DNA of 41,263 nucleotides from Lingula anatina (taxonomy: Eukaryota; Brachiopoda; Lingulata; Lingulida; Lingulidae): the NCBI RefSeq assembly GCF_001039355.2, contig NW_019775579.1:148684-189946 (forward strand), read 5' to 3'. Shown one piece after another: positions 30,598 through 40,334 of the stretch. The notes under the pieces were generated by a model. The model saw only the letters and a program-made list of their open reading frames with translations. It made no database searches and had not been told where the DNA came from. The position numbers and the translations under genes were made by a program. Numbering within the stretch: position 1 is the first letter of the stretch; each line of letters begins with the position of its first letter.

Positions 30598-31003
30598 TAT
30601 GGACTAAGGCTTCGTTCACATGGAATGTCTATTTTCTAAAAATCTATTTTCTATTCGCGCTATCTTATGATCACGGTCTGTGCCCTGAATATCCCGCCGC
30701 GTAATTACTGGCAGCGCGAGCCAGTTACTATAAGTAACTGGCTCGTGCTGCCAGTAATTATGCCGCGGGATATTCAGGGCACAGACCGTGATCATAAGAC
30801 ATACCGCAAATAGAAAATAGAATTTAGAAAATAGACATTGCATGTGAATGAAGCCTAACAGATCCATAGATCTCATCTGGACAACCCACTTGAAAGCTTA
30901 CCGCACAATCCCCATTGGGAATCTATTCAGTGTATATTAGGGGATTATGCAGCAAGCTTTCAAGTGGTTTGGCCATATTTGATCTGCAGATCTGTTAGTC
31001 CAC
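30598..31003. mobile_element. Inverted-repeat element interrupted by a second palindromic element
   Basis: The left end TGGACTAACAGATC is split between 30600-30607 and 30859 onward by the 248-bp palindrome. The intact right end, in inverse orientation, closes at about 31003 (GATCTGTTAGTCCA). Inner arms around 30883-30913 and 30940-30970 also pair, sharing CACTTGAAAGCTT. Removing the insertion and one TAA leaves a left end that matches the right end. It is a non-coding foldback element; the family is unknown. Confidence 0.7.
30608..30855. mobile_element. 248-bp near-perfect palindromic MITE with TAA target duplication
   Basis: Two arms of about 120 bp are inverse copies with only scattered mismatches and almost no spacer; the centre is AGTTACTATAAGTAACT. 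The termini GGCTTCGTTCACATG and GGCTTCATTCACATG are flanked by TAA at 30605-30607 and 30856-30858. The TWA duplication and GG ends fit PIF/Harbinger-type MITEs (inference). It has no coding capacity. A transcript would fold into a long hairpin. Confidence 0.85.
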
Positions 31004-31257
31004 AGCTTGTTCTGAATGCAACTGTCATGATATCCATGGCCAAATAGCTAGGACTTCTTGACACTTTCATTTTATTCCTTTGTAATGGCAGTTAACATAG
31101 CTGCCAGGTTGACGCTTCGCATATATAATATTAACAGCTTTTTAAAAGAACATGCAAAAATTTTTGTTTTTACGGGATAGGTGTGCAACTGTGCATAAAC
31201 ACCCTTAATTTTAGGGAGAGGATTTCTTTTTCTATAATAAGGGGCCTTTTTTTTAAT

Positions 31258-31970
31258 TGTATCACAGGGGACACTTGGTCTGAGTTACTTCTCCAGCAGG
31301 TAACACAACAGCAGTGATATGTATTCCAGAGAACAACTACAAACTGACTTCTCTCCACATTTATTTCTCTGGCTGAGAGATCTGGAGTCTCCTAAGACAG
31401 CAGGGACAATCCAGCTATCGGTTCGACTGACCAAACTCACTCCGAGCTCTGATCTCCAATCTCCCTCTAATACAAAGTTCTTCTCCTTATATACTAATAC
31501 ACACAAAATACATTACAGTGATTCCTAAAACAAGTCAGAGATATTGAAGCCAATTAACAGAATTAAGACATATTACTAGAGACCTTTAACATAATTAAAG
31601 TCAGACTGCTTTAAACTCCAACTTGGGGATGAAGCCGTAAATAAAGTTGTTCAATCCTTTTTAAACTTAAAACATCCTTTTAAACTTGGTTACAGTTCTT
31701 TCCAATGAATAACATACATTAACAGATTCATATAATATCATTATAAAGGAGACATCTGAACAATCTTTACCAAATGTTGATTTAATTTGATTTAAATGTG
31801 GAAGTTTCTAAAATGAAGTTTGGCTGTGAAATCACCACTATGACACATCCCTTTATAAAGATGATGTAGACACTTTTGCTTGGGGAAAGGTTGGCTGTAG
31901 AACTGTTTTTAATGGAGTGGGGCCTTTTCTTTGCATGTCTTCTATTTCCAAATATGCTTACTGTCATCAC
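31258..31970 (-). repeat. LTR fragment, subfamily B, copy 2
   Basis: It begins TGTATCACAGGGGACAC. It repeats 29045-29315, then continues with sequence related to the LTR at 32631-34608: AAGTCAGAGATATTGAAGCC, then TTGGCTGTGAAATCACC against TTGGCCATGAAATCACC further on. Similarity fades by about 31970. No internal gag or pol sequence adjoins it, so it is a solo or truncated LTR of a related subfamily. Confidence 0.65.
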
Positions 31971-32630
31971 AGTAATGTTTAAGACAAATGGCCTACAAAC
32001 CTTTTTTACTGCACTTATTTTCCAAACTATTTAATCAGTAATTTTAGTTTTAGAATGAATAACAACAATTAATATTTTGCAGCAAAAATTCAGTTTCATT
32101 TGGTCAATAAATTGACCATGTGTTGACTTCCTATGATCAAACAGATAAGAGAAATCGTCTGTGCCATTTTAGTGAAAAATGGGTATGAAATAGCACATTC
32201 CTTGAGACTCCATACATAAATGGACAACATCGGGATATTTTTATTTTTACTATTTTGATTAACTACCCAATTGTTTATTTCATAGTTGTTTAATAGGTAT
32301 ATGCAATAAGTGCTTCTTAACACGAAATGGTTATGTTCCAGGACTTTTTTGAATGAAAGTTGAAAGCAGTGGGCATTGGGGAGGGGAGGAGTTAGTTAAA
32401 CCATTTAATATGTTCTCATAACATATGAAATAATGAGAAACACAAATGGAAGATCATGTAACACATTTCATGGCATCATTGTATGGTTTCTAGTGTTTTC
32501 AAGACATCACTCTGTGTCAAGTTTTAAACACCAATATTGTTTGAAAAATAATTTGAACATTTTTATGACCATATCTTCAAGACTAGGTTAAGTTTAAACA
32601 AAGGCAGTGCAATGACAATCATTTCATGCA

Positions 32631-34608
32631 TTTAACACCAAGCCGTTGTTACGTTTCTAGAGACTCACTACCATCTGTGTGATCTCTACCTTTATTCTGT
32701 ACAATCCCGGTATTGGTGTCACTGGTCCACTTCTATCTGCTGACTATATGTTCTACTCTACACTACTTCTGACTACTTCATATGAAGACACAAGACTCTA
32801 ATGACAGTATATTGCAAATTCTTCTCCTTATATACTAATACACAAGGACAATTACATTACAGTGATTCCTTAAGCAAGTCAGAGATATTGAAGCCAATTA
32901 ACAGAATTAAGACATATTGCAGGAGACCTTTAACACAATTAGACCAAGGCTGATTTAAACTTTAACTAGAAGATGAAGCCATTAATGAAGTTATTCAATC
33001 CTAAAAACATTCTGCAGAACTTAATGTAATTTTAACTTGGACATCTAAATACATTTACTATACACTGGCATCTGACTTGATTTGTATAGAAGTTTAATGT
33101 AATTTACTTAAATATTCACTTAATATAATTTTAAGGCATCTAAATATAATTTAATTACATATAACTTGAACTAAAATAGGGATTTTCTGAAATTAAATTT
33201 GGCCATGAAATCACCTCTATGATACATTTTTTTTTCTGTATGAAAACAAAAGCAATGGTATGAATAGTCCCTTTATTATCTGAGTTTAACCCACAATGGG
33301 ACATAATTTTTATCCCAAGTAAACCACATGATAATGAAGACAATGGGATGTGAGGAAATACATAATCTATGTTTCTAAAGTCTGTGTTTAATGTTGTCTG
33401 AGGACAGATTTAGTTAAACCTGTTGATGTTGTGGCTGATGTCTCTGCCCTTCAGTGAGGAGATCAGTCTAAGACCCCTTTAATTCCCATAGACTCCACCA
33501 GTCTATGTAGATCGATCCAACTCCGCAGAGAGACTTGCTCAGTGCAATCAGCTTAATTAAGGCCGCATTCACATCGAGTTGNTTAGNATTTACCATGCAA
33601 TCACCGTCACTAATTGGGAGTTTGCTTATAAGGCCAATATCTTGTACATAAATTGAATATTGAATGATAAGCATTGGTAAGGACATTATATTTAAAAGCA
33701 GTATGGAATAATGATAATACTAGTATGTATATTACAATACTTCACATTTTGAAGGAAAGATATTGAATAAATTTAGTTTTATGCAATATTATTTAAGCAT
33801 TTAAGGGTGCATATAAGAAATAAAATATATGTATCATTACTAATACCTTAATAACATGTAATATTATATTCATGAAGAATTGAAAAACAGTTATATAGGA
33901 CATATCTATATTTACACATTACAAGCTAAGGTATACATTGCATTTAACATTTGTATGTATCAATTCCATATGTCTAAATAAACTTCTCTACAAATATATA
34001 CATGTATCAATACGGAAATGGTATAGTGGGAACCTCTTTGTCCAGCTATCCCTTGTAACTTATTGTAAATGCACAGCAACAATATCAATCAATTCAAGCA
34101 TTATGATTTGTTTTGGATAAACATTAAACTTATTCTTATTTGTCTCTCATTTTGGAGATATTTACTCTGAGCCATTGTTGTGAGGTGTGATTGTCATTGG
34201 AGTTATGAAACCATGATGTTCTACAAAGAAATGTTTATGAAAGAGTGTTTAAGTAACTTTTCAAAGGAACCAGGCTACATGCGGCAAGACACTGATAGTT
34301 GAGGGCAATGGGCAAACTTCATTGGTTTTCTCACCTGTAATGTGAATGTGTTCCATTCTAAAAGAACTGTGGGCAAGACTATTTTTGGAACTTTCTAATC
34401 ATAAATGGAAGAACTGATCTTTTATGCTTTTTATTTGGCAAGATCCTTTTGGTTCATTCCAGTTGTTGTGCAATGTTCTTATTGTTTCTATATTCTTCTA
34501 AACATTTATCTACATCTATGCCTTTGACATTGTGACAGATTGTAAAGAGGTTGAACTAATACACATGGTAACTGATTATGTAACCAATAATCTGTAGCAA
34601 CCCTTACA
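32631..34608 (-). repeat. 3' LTR (about 1.98 kb)
   Basis: On the - strand it starts TGTAAGGG right after a purine tract. It ends GGTGTTA followed by AA here, and by CA (TGTTACA) in the other LTR, which gives TGTAA...TTACA inverted ends. The outer 260 bp repeat the LTR at 40335-40609. Part of the remainder is related to the LTR fragment at 31258-31970. Single Ns lie at 33582 and 33587, close to a GGCCGCATTCACATC motif that resembles MITE ends, so a nested insertion may inflate the length. Confidence 0.65.
33582..33587. other. Two single-N positions in the 3' LTR
   Basis: Ns at 33582 and 33587 within a few bases of a GGCCGCATTCACATC motif. This may be a collapsed or misjoined repeat. Confidence 0.7.
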
Positions 34609-34623
34609 TTCTATTTTTCTTCT
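34609..34623 (-). promoter_or_regulatory. Polypurine tract of the retrotransposon
   Basis: The - strand reads AGAAGAAAAATAGAA and is followed at once by the LTR start TGTAAGGG. A purine run at this position primes plus-strand DNA synthesis in LTR elements. Its placement supports the 3' LTR boundary. Confidence 0.65.
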
Positions 34624-35064
34624 ATAAGAACCCCATATTTTACCCAGTGTACTGTTTCAGCTGTCACAAGTGTTAATGTTGCGAATATGGTGATGCCTAT
34701 CAGTATGTACAGCACCTTAAAAATTGCATGCTCTTGGTTTTGGGACGACTGTGTCCTTTCCTTACAAAAACATCCTTTGGTACCAGAAGAAAGTTGTGTG
34801 AAATGACAGAGTTTTGCCGCCTACATCGACATTGGTGCCTGCACCTTTGTGAGTATTTGGCTAAAGAAATGAAAGACAGGAGGGTATAGATGGTACCTTA
34901 GTTTGTTAATGTGTGGTTAGGTTACAGTCTTGGGGTTTGTACAACATGCACTTTGTAACTTTTAGATTCTATCTAGTGTTTCTAATTCTTCTATCTGCCA
35001 ATAATACTAGTAATTTCTCCTTCTCTGTACCTGCCCTATTCACTTATGTGTACAGATGTAGCTT
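34624..35064 (-). other. Non-coding segment between pol and the polypurine tract
   Basis: About 440 bases downstream of pol with no open frame resembling env. Its short open frames show no family I recognise. Confidence 0.6.
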
Positions 35065-38000
35065 CTACTTCTTTAACCTGACAACTGCTGGTCGTTTCCT
35101 TACTTTGCCCTTGAAAGTTTTGGTATTGTGAAACTCTCTTTTCATTTGTCCTGGTACCATTTCTTCATGTACCCATTCTGTCCTACTTATATCCTTAAAT
35201 TTTACCCTATAGACATGGCCCGTTTTGTAGTGACTGCACTCAAGAATTTTTTCTATTTGTTTCTCATTTCTGTTCTGTTCTTGTGGTTGATTTGTAACAT
35301 TTGGTTGGTTTTCTTGGTTTCTTAATGTTTGTCTTCCCTCAGGTTCATGGTATGGTTTTAGTCTGTTAGCATGCACAGGACCTTTTTGTTTGTTGTTATC
35401 ACATCTTCGGAGAAGGAAGTTTGTGGGTCCTGTTTTTCTGAGAATCCTGTAAGGTCCTGTATATTCTTTGTGCAGCTTCTTTTTCAGCCCTACTGGAACT
35501 GCTGTGTTGTGTAACAGCACTAAGTCTCCCACTCCAAATTTTGGTTCTTCAGCTCTTTTATCATGCCGTCTTCTGTTGGCTTCACTAGCTTGTAGTTTGT
35601 TCTTCTCTGCTACTTCTCTGCCCCATTCTAGTGTTTCTAAATGTTCTGCCACATATTCTTTAATGGAATTTGGCAGTTTATCTCTAGGTGCCATTTTCAA
35701 ATCAAATGGTGTCCTCATTTCACGTCCATACAGCAAGAAATATGGGGAGAAGCCTGTGGCTGTTCCAGGTGTTTTGCGATACGCCATTAGGATGGACGGG
35801 AGGACTTTTGGCCAGTTGGTTTGTTTCTTGTCTGCATATGCCCTAAGAGTTTGTCCAATGAAACCATTTGTTCTTTCGGAGACAGCATTTGTTTGAGGAT
35901 GGTAACTACTAGTGAAAACCTGCTTGACTTGGAACAGTTCAGAAATAGCTTGTACCAGCTTTGATCTGAAATTTTGACCTCTATCTGAAACAAGGGAGCG
36001 TGGTGCACCATAGCGAGTGAAGATATGAGTATACAGAACTTCCGCAACTTCTTTGGCATTTTGAGTATACAATGGAAATGCTTCTGGGTATTTTGAAAAC
36101 GATTCAACTACTAGCAAGATATACTGGTAACCTTCTTTTGTTTTCGTCAAGGGTCCAAGTATGTCTATGTGCCATCTCTCCATGACATCTGAGACAGGTA
36201 ACGGTTGCATAGGTGCTGGGCGAGCATGGTAATGTCTTTTTGACCTTTGACAGGTGTCACATGACTGAATGTAATGTTGGATGTCTTTGTACATTCCTGG
36301 CCAGTAGTAATGCAATCTGATTGCATCAAGAGTCCTGTCAAAACCTTGATGAGCTCCGCCTGCTGGTGTATCATGGTATGCTTGTAGAAGTTCTTTTCGA
36401 TAACCTGGAGGCACTACAAGTAGTTGTTTTGTTCTTCCTTCATTGTTCTTTCTTTCATTTCTGGGTTGGTACAGGTAATGAAGCACACCTCCTTCATCTA
36501 GCATGAATTTGTTTTTGTGGAATTCTTGTTGGGCTGAATGAGGGAACTTGTTTGATTTGATATTTTCTATTATTTCTCTAATATCTGAGCACTGATACTG
36601 TGCCTTTTTAAGGGCGCCATCTATTTGAGCTATAATACAAGGGGCTTCTGTCTGATATATAAATGTTATTTCATGTAAATCTTTAAGCATTTTGCTTGTT
36701 TCTACGGTAACAATGTCTGCCTTGTGGAATTTGTCCTCAATGTCTTGTTCTTCTGGGTTTTCTGGATAAGTTTGCCTTGAAAGACAGTCGGCAGGATTTG
36801 TAGCGCCCTTTGTATAAACAACTTCAAAGTCAAAATCTTGAAGATAGATAGACCATCTCTGGAGCCTTTGGTTGGATGACTTTTTACTATTTAACCACTT
36901 TAATGGTTGGTGATCTGTGTAAACTTCAAATTTCTTGTTTGCAAGAAAATGTTCATATGCCTTTATACCTTCAACTAGAGCAAGGCATTCTAATTCCGAA
37001 GGGGAAAGGAAGCGCTGCTGCTCCAGTCTACTTAAGGCTCTTCCTCCATATGCAATAGCATGCTCCTTATTATGCTCATCTTTCTGGCTAAGCATATACC
37101 CAATTGCTGTACCTGAGGCATCGGTTGTCAGTTTAAAAGGTTTCGAAACATCCGGAAATGCCAAAATTGGAGTAGTTGTTAAAGCTTGCTTCAGGTGTTG
37201 GAATGCCTTTTCACACTCACTCGTCCATTCAAATTTTTGGTCTTTTCGGGTTAAAACGTGCAGAGGTGTTGCAATTTTAGCATAGTCTTTGACAAATTTT
37301 CGGTAATAGTTTGTGAGGCCTAAGAAACTACGTACCTGTGAGACTGTTTTGGGGGTTGAAAAAGACTTAACTGCCTCAATTTTTTGTTGGTCTACTTGTA
37401 TTCCTTCTTTTGATAAAACATGGCCTAAAAAGTGGATTTTCTTTGAGGCAAATTTGCATTTTGCAGGTTTAAGAGTTAGATTTGCTGCTTGAAGCTTTTG
37501 GAAGACAAGTTCTAAATGGTACAAATGTTGGTCAAATGTCTGGCTGAAAACTAAAATATCATCAATGTAGGCAAGTGCGATTTTCCAATTTAAATCCTGC
37601 AATATTTGTGACATGATCTGTTGGTAGGTTGTACCCGAATTCCGAAGGCCGAAAGGTAAGCGTTTGAATTGGTATTGGCCATTGTGAGTGACAAAGGATG
37701 TTTTCTCTTTGGTCAGTGGGTCCAAGGGTATCTGCCAGTATCCAGAGGCCATATCAAGTGAAGAATAGAACTTAGCTTTTGCTTCTCCTACGGTCTCGTG
37801 GATGTCTTCTAACCGTGGTAGTGGCCAGCTTATTGGTTCAGTCACACTGTTTAATCTTCTGTAGTCCACTGCAAATCTATACGTTCCATCTTTCTTTTGC
37901 ACTAAAACCACTGGTGCAGCCCACTGAGAGGTAGAAGGTTCTATGATGTCATTGTCCAGCATCTGTTGTGTTTGTTTGAGGGTCTCTTGTCTCTTTTCTG

Positions 38001-39108
38001 GTGTTTGTCTATAGAATCTTTGTCTCTGTGGTGGTGCGTTTCCTGTCTCTATTTTGTGAGGGGCTACATTTGCTTTACCCAATTCCGAGAGGTCCGTGGC
38101 AAAAACAGAGCGGTATTTACTTATGAGATCTGATAATTGGTATTTTTGATCTTCATTTAAATCTGCATTTTGTAAATCTATGCCTATGCTTTCTACTATT
38201 TTCACTTTGTCTTCACCCCACTTAACTCTCTGTTTTGAAAGACCGTCATCATTCTGGATTGTTTGCATGATACATGTATCCACAATAGCTATTTCATCTG
38301 ACTGTTTCTTTTCTTTGTCATTGCAAGTTGGAGCAGTACCGATCTCTTTATGGACTTCTGTTTTCTCTTGTAGAGCTGAAACACTGTCTTCATCTATGTG
38401 GTATCCTTTCGCTAACACTTCCCTTTTGGATATTTTGATTGTTTTATTTGTTGGATTATATACCCTGCACATAACCTTGCCATTATTCATACTGACAACA
38501 CACCTTGAAGTGAAATACTTATTCCCTGCTGGTTCTAATAAGAACGTTTTACACTTTGCATTCTTGTGTCTTGATATTTTGAGGGGAACTAAGCTTTCAG
38601 ATTGGGGAGGTATGGTAGTATCTGAAACAGGTCTGGCCATTCCAAAATGTTGTTGTTGGTGAGTAGGAATTGTTATGCTGTCCTTGAAAGTGAGGGTTTT
38701 AGAACTGAAGTCCATACATGCTGAATTATTCTGTAGGAAATCAATACCTAAGATGACATTCCTTGGTAGACGTTCAAGGACATGAAATTTGTGATGAAAG
38801 GTGGTATTATCAATGGAAAAAGACAGCATGATGCAACCAAAGATTGGGTGATTTTCACCGCCTACACCTCTTACAGTTTTCAGAAATGAAGGTTGATAAC
38901 TGACATCGGGACACAGTTTAGATACTAGATTTTTTGAAATGCATGATACAGAAGCACCTGTGTCTACCAGAGCATTGAATTGAAGAGTTCCTAAACTAAT
39001 TTCTACCAAGTTGTGTTCCAATGGATTCCCTTTTAACAAGGCTGAAATGTCTATTTGAGGTTGTTTCAAAATTTTGTTTGAATTGACTGATTGTTTATTG
39101 CTGTGCAC
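35065..39108 (-). CDS. Retrotransposon Pol polyprotein (protease-RT-RNase H-integrase-chromo-like)
   Basis: An open frame of 1,347 codons from a GTG at 39108; the frame is also open two codons further back, to the gag stop. Protease: LVDTGAS at 47-53. Reverse transcriptase: about 390-560, with LDMASGYW (D452) and YIDD (514-517). RNase H: about 655-775, with D663 in TTDAS and D732 in YTDH. Integrase: zinc site H912, H920, C950 and C953; catalytic D982, D1042 and E1078 with the 35-residue D-to-E spacing; GPY-like YTGPYRILR near 1216-1224. Residues about 1283-1325 (QIEKILE ... YRVKFKD ... EWVHEE) resemble a chromodomain that could steer integration. No frameshift or internal stop is present. It is in the same frame as gag, which suggests expression as a Gag-Pol product. 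Confidence 0.93.
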   Translation of the reverse strand: MHSNKQSVNSNKILKQPQIDISALLKGNPLEHNLVEISLGTLQFNALVDTGASVSCISKNLVSKLCPDVSYQPSFLKTVRGVGGENHPIFGCIMLSFSIDNTTFHHKFHVLERLPRNVILGIDFLQNNSACMDFSSKTLTFKDSITIPTHQQQHFGMARPVSDTTIPPQSESLVPLKISRHKNAKCKTFLLEPAGNKYFTSRCVVSMNNGKVMCRVYNPTNKTIKISKREVLAKGYHIDEDSVSALQEKTEVHKEIGTAPTCNDKEKKQSDEIAIVDTCIMQTIQNDDGLSKQRVKWGEDKVKIVESIGIDLQNADLNEDQKYQLSDLISKYRSVFATDLSELGKANVAPHKIETGNAPPQRQRFYRQTPEKRQETLKQTQQMLDNDIIEPSTSQWAAPVVLVQKKDGTYRFAVDYRRLNSVTEPISWPLPRLEDIHETVGEAKAKFYSSLDMASGYWQIPLDPLTKEKTSFVTHNGQYQFKRLPFGLRNSGTTYQQIMSQILQDLNWKIALAYIDDILVFSQTFDQHLYHLELVFQKLQAANLTLKPAKCKFASKKIHFLGHVLSKEGIQVDQQKIEAVKSFSTPKTVSQVRSFLGLTNYYRKFVKDYAKIATPLHVLTRKDQKFEWTSECEKAFQHLKQALTTTPILAFPDVSKPFKLTTDASGTAIGYMLSQKDEHNKEHAIAYGGRALSRLEQQRFLSPSELECLALVEGIKAYEHFLANKKFEVYTDHQPLKWLNSKKSSNQRLQRWSIYLQDFDFEVVYTKGATNPADCLSRQTYPENPEEQDIEDKFHKADIVTVETSKMLKDLHEITFIYQTEAPCIIAQIDGALKKAQYQCSDIREIIENIKSNKFPHSAQQEFHKNKFMLDEGGVLHYLYQPRNERKNNEGRTKQLLVVPPGYRKELLQAYHDTPAGGAHQGFDRTLDAIRLHYYWPGMYKDIQHYIQSCDTCQRSKRHYHARPAPMQPLPVSDVMERWHIDILGPLTKTKEGYQYILLVVESFSKYPEAFPLYTQNAKEVAEVLYTHIFTRYGAPRSLVSDRGQNFRSKLVQAISELFQVKQVFTSSYHPQTNAVSERTNGFIGQTLRAYADKKQTNWPKVLPSILMAYRKTPGTATGFSPYFLLYGREMRTPFDLKMAPRDKLPNSIKEYVAEHLETLEWGREVAEKNKLQASEANRRRHDKRAEEPKFGVGDLVLLHNTAVPVGLKKKLHKEYTGPYRILRKTGPTNFLLRRCDNNKQKGPVHANRLKPYHEPEGRQTLRNQENQPNVTNQPQEQNRNEKQIEKILECSHYKTGHVYRVKFKDISRTEWVHEEMVPGQMKREFHNTKTFKGKVRKRPAVVRLKK

Positions 39109-39114
39109 GTACCC

Positions 39115-40296
39115 CTAATGTTGTTTACTTAAACACACTCTAGCAAAGTGATTTGCTTTGTGACATTTGTGACAAAATTGACCTTTTGCTGGACATTTGT
39201 GTTGAACTAATGGTTCCCACTTACCACAGTTTCTGCAATAGTCCGGATTGTTGCTGCGTTGTCCATTGTTTCTTTGCCTGGACTGGTTGTACTGTTGATG
39301 AGGTTGCTGAGTCTGTTGATATCTTGCTGGTTTATTATACTGCATTTGGGTCCTGCTGGTAGATTCTAGTTGTGCTGGTTGAGTGGTCTGCTGGGCTGGG
39401 TAGCTGAACTGCTGGGCTGGGTGAATAAATTGTTGGGCTGGGTAGGTGAACTGCTGGGCTGGGTAACCGAATGGCTGGGCTGGTTGAATAAACTGCAGTG
39501 CTGGGTAAATATACTGCTGTGGTGGGTAACTAAACTGCTGCAGCGGTTGACTGAAAGGTTGTGGCTGTTGACTTAACTGCTGAGGTTGTGGACTGATCTG
39601 TTGTGGTTGTTGACTGAACTGCTGGGCTTGGCTGGAGTAAATTTCTCCTATTGTTTCCTGATCCACTTTCTTGTCATTCAGGTTTGTGGACATTATTGCT
39701 GCTTCAGCTAATGCAGCTGCCTCTTCTAGTTCTTGTAGGGAGTTTGTCTGTTTTTGAATTACAAATTTCTTGATTTCTGGGAGCAATGTTGGAATGATGT
39801 ACTGTGACATCTGATCTTCTGGTATGCGTGCTTGGTTGGCTAAAGTTCTTTTCCTTGTTATAAAGTCCAAAACTTTTTCATGAGGTGCCTGTACCATGTT
39901 CTGTAATGCTGCAATTTTGTCATAAGCGTGAGGATGAGGAGAGAATCTTGACTGGAATGCTCTCTGTAACTGTTCATAGTTTTCTTGAATGTCCTGTGAC
40001 AATTGTTCATGCCACTCCTCTGCTACTCCATCTAAATAGAGAGGAAAATGATGCACCTTTTCTTGCTCATTCCATTGTTTAGCTGTACAAAGTTTGTTAT
40101 AGCGTGATATCCATCGTGCAGGATCTTCTTTTTCCGTAAATAGTTGTAGAGGGACTCCTAGTTGAATTTCTGGTTGTGCTCTTACTCTTACTTCTTGCAG
40201 TTGGGGATCAGCTCCTGGGTGGACTTGCTCTTGTTGATTCATGATATTTCTATTTCGTAGCTGTCTGATTATGTTGTTTTCTGGTACACTTGACAT
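39115..40296 (-). CDS. Retrotransposon Gag (capsid/nucleocapsid) protein
   Basis: 393 codons from ATG at 40296 to TAG at 39117-39115. Residues about 50-205 have the retrotransposon Gag capsid look (RWISRYNKLC, FPLYLDGVAEEWHEQL). Residues 226-309 are twelve 7-residue Gln/Pro repeats. The C-terminus holds a standard CCHC zinc knuckle, C375-X2-C378-X4-H383-X4-C388, preceded by a second Cys/His cluster at C354, C357, H366 and C368. Gag packages element RNA and forms cytoplasmic particles. The ATG lies about 38 bp after the 5' LTR, so the leader is very short. Confidence 0.9.
   Translation of the reverse strand: MSSVPENNIIRQLRNRNIMNQQEQVHPGADPQLQEVRVRAQPEIQLGVPLQLFTEKEDPARWISRYNKLCTAKQWNEQEKVHHFPLYLDGVAEEWHEQLSQDIQENYEQLQRAFQSRFSPHPHAYDKIAALQNMVQAPHEKVLDFITRKRTLANQARIPEDQMSQYIIPTLLPEIKKFVIQKQTNSLQELEEAAALAEAAIMSTNLNDKKVDQETIGEIYSSQAQQFSQQPQQISPQPQQLSQQPQPFSQPLQQFSYPPQQYIYPALQFIQPAQPFGYPAQQFTYPAQQFIHPAQQFSYPAQQTTQPAQLESTSRTQMQYNKPARYQQTQQPHQQYNQSRQRNNGQRSNNPDYCRNCGKWEPLVQHKCPAKGQFCHKCHKANHFARVCLSKQH
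39370..39621 (-). repeat. In-frame 21-bp minisatellite in gag (12 heptads)
   Basis: Twelve units of 21 bp encode heptads of the type QFSYPAQ, QFTYPAQ and QFSQQPQ (gag residues 226-309). The units nearer the zinc knuckle are Tyr/Pro/Ala-rich and the earlier ones Gln-rich. The reverse strand reads as a false Gly/Trp-rich frame. Confidence 0.9.
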
Positions 40297-40316
40297 CTAG
40301 CGAGAGGTACTTTGGG

Positions 40317-40334
40317 GATCTTCAGGCTCCACCA
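40317..40334 (-). promoter_or_regulatory. Primer-binding site of the retrotransposon
   Basis: On the - strand TGGTGGAGCCTGAAGATC begins right after the LTR terminal CA. The leading TGG matches the CCA end of a tRNA primer. I cannot name the tRNA from the sequence alone. Confidence 0.6.

Noticed and set aside
34609-35064. Env-like gene after pol
   Set aside because: Only about 450 bp with no long - strand frame, signal peptide or transmembrane pattern; the element lacks env.
35468-35896. 142-codon + strand frame opposite pol
   Set aside because: Antisense shadow of the integrase C-terminal region.
38180-38662. 160-codon + strand frame opposite pol
   Set aside because: Antisense shadow of the retrotransposon pol frame; no independent domain.
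39370-39576. Gly/Trp-rich repeat frame on the + strand (LLGWVGELLGWV-like)
   Set aside because: It is the reverse strand of the gag 21-bp minisatellite, not a repeat protein.
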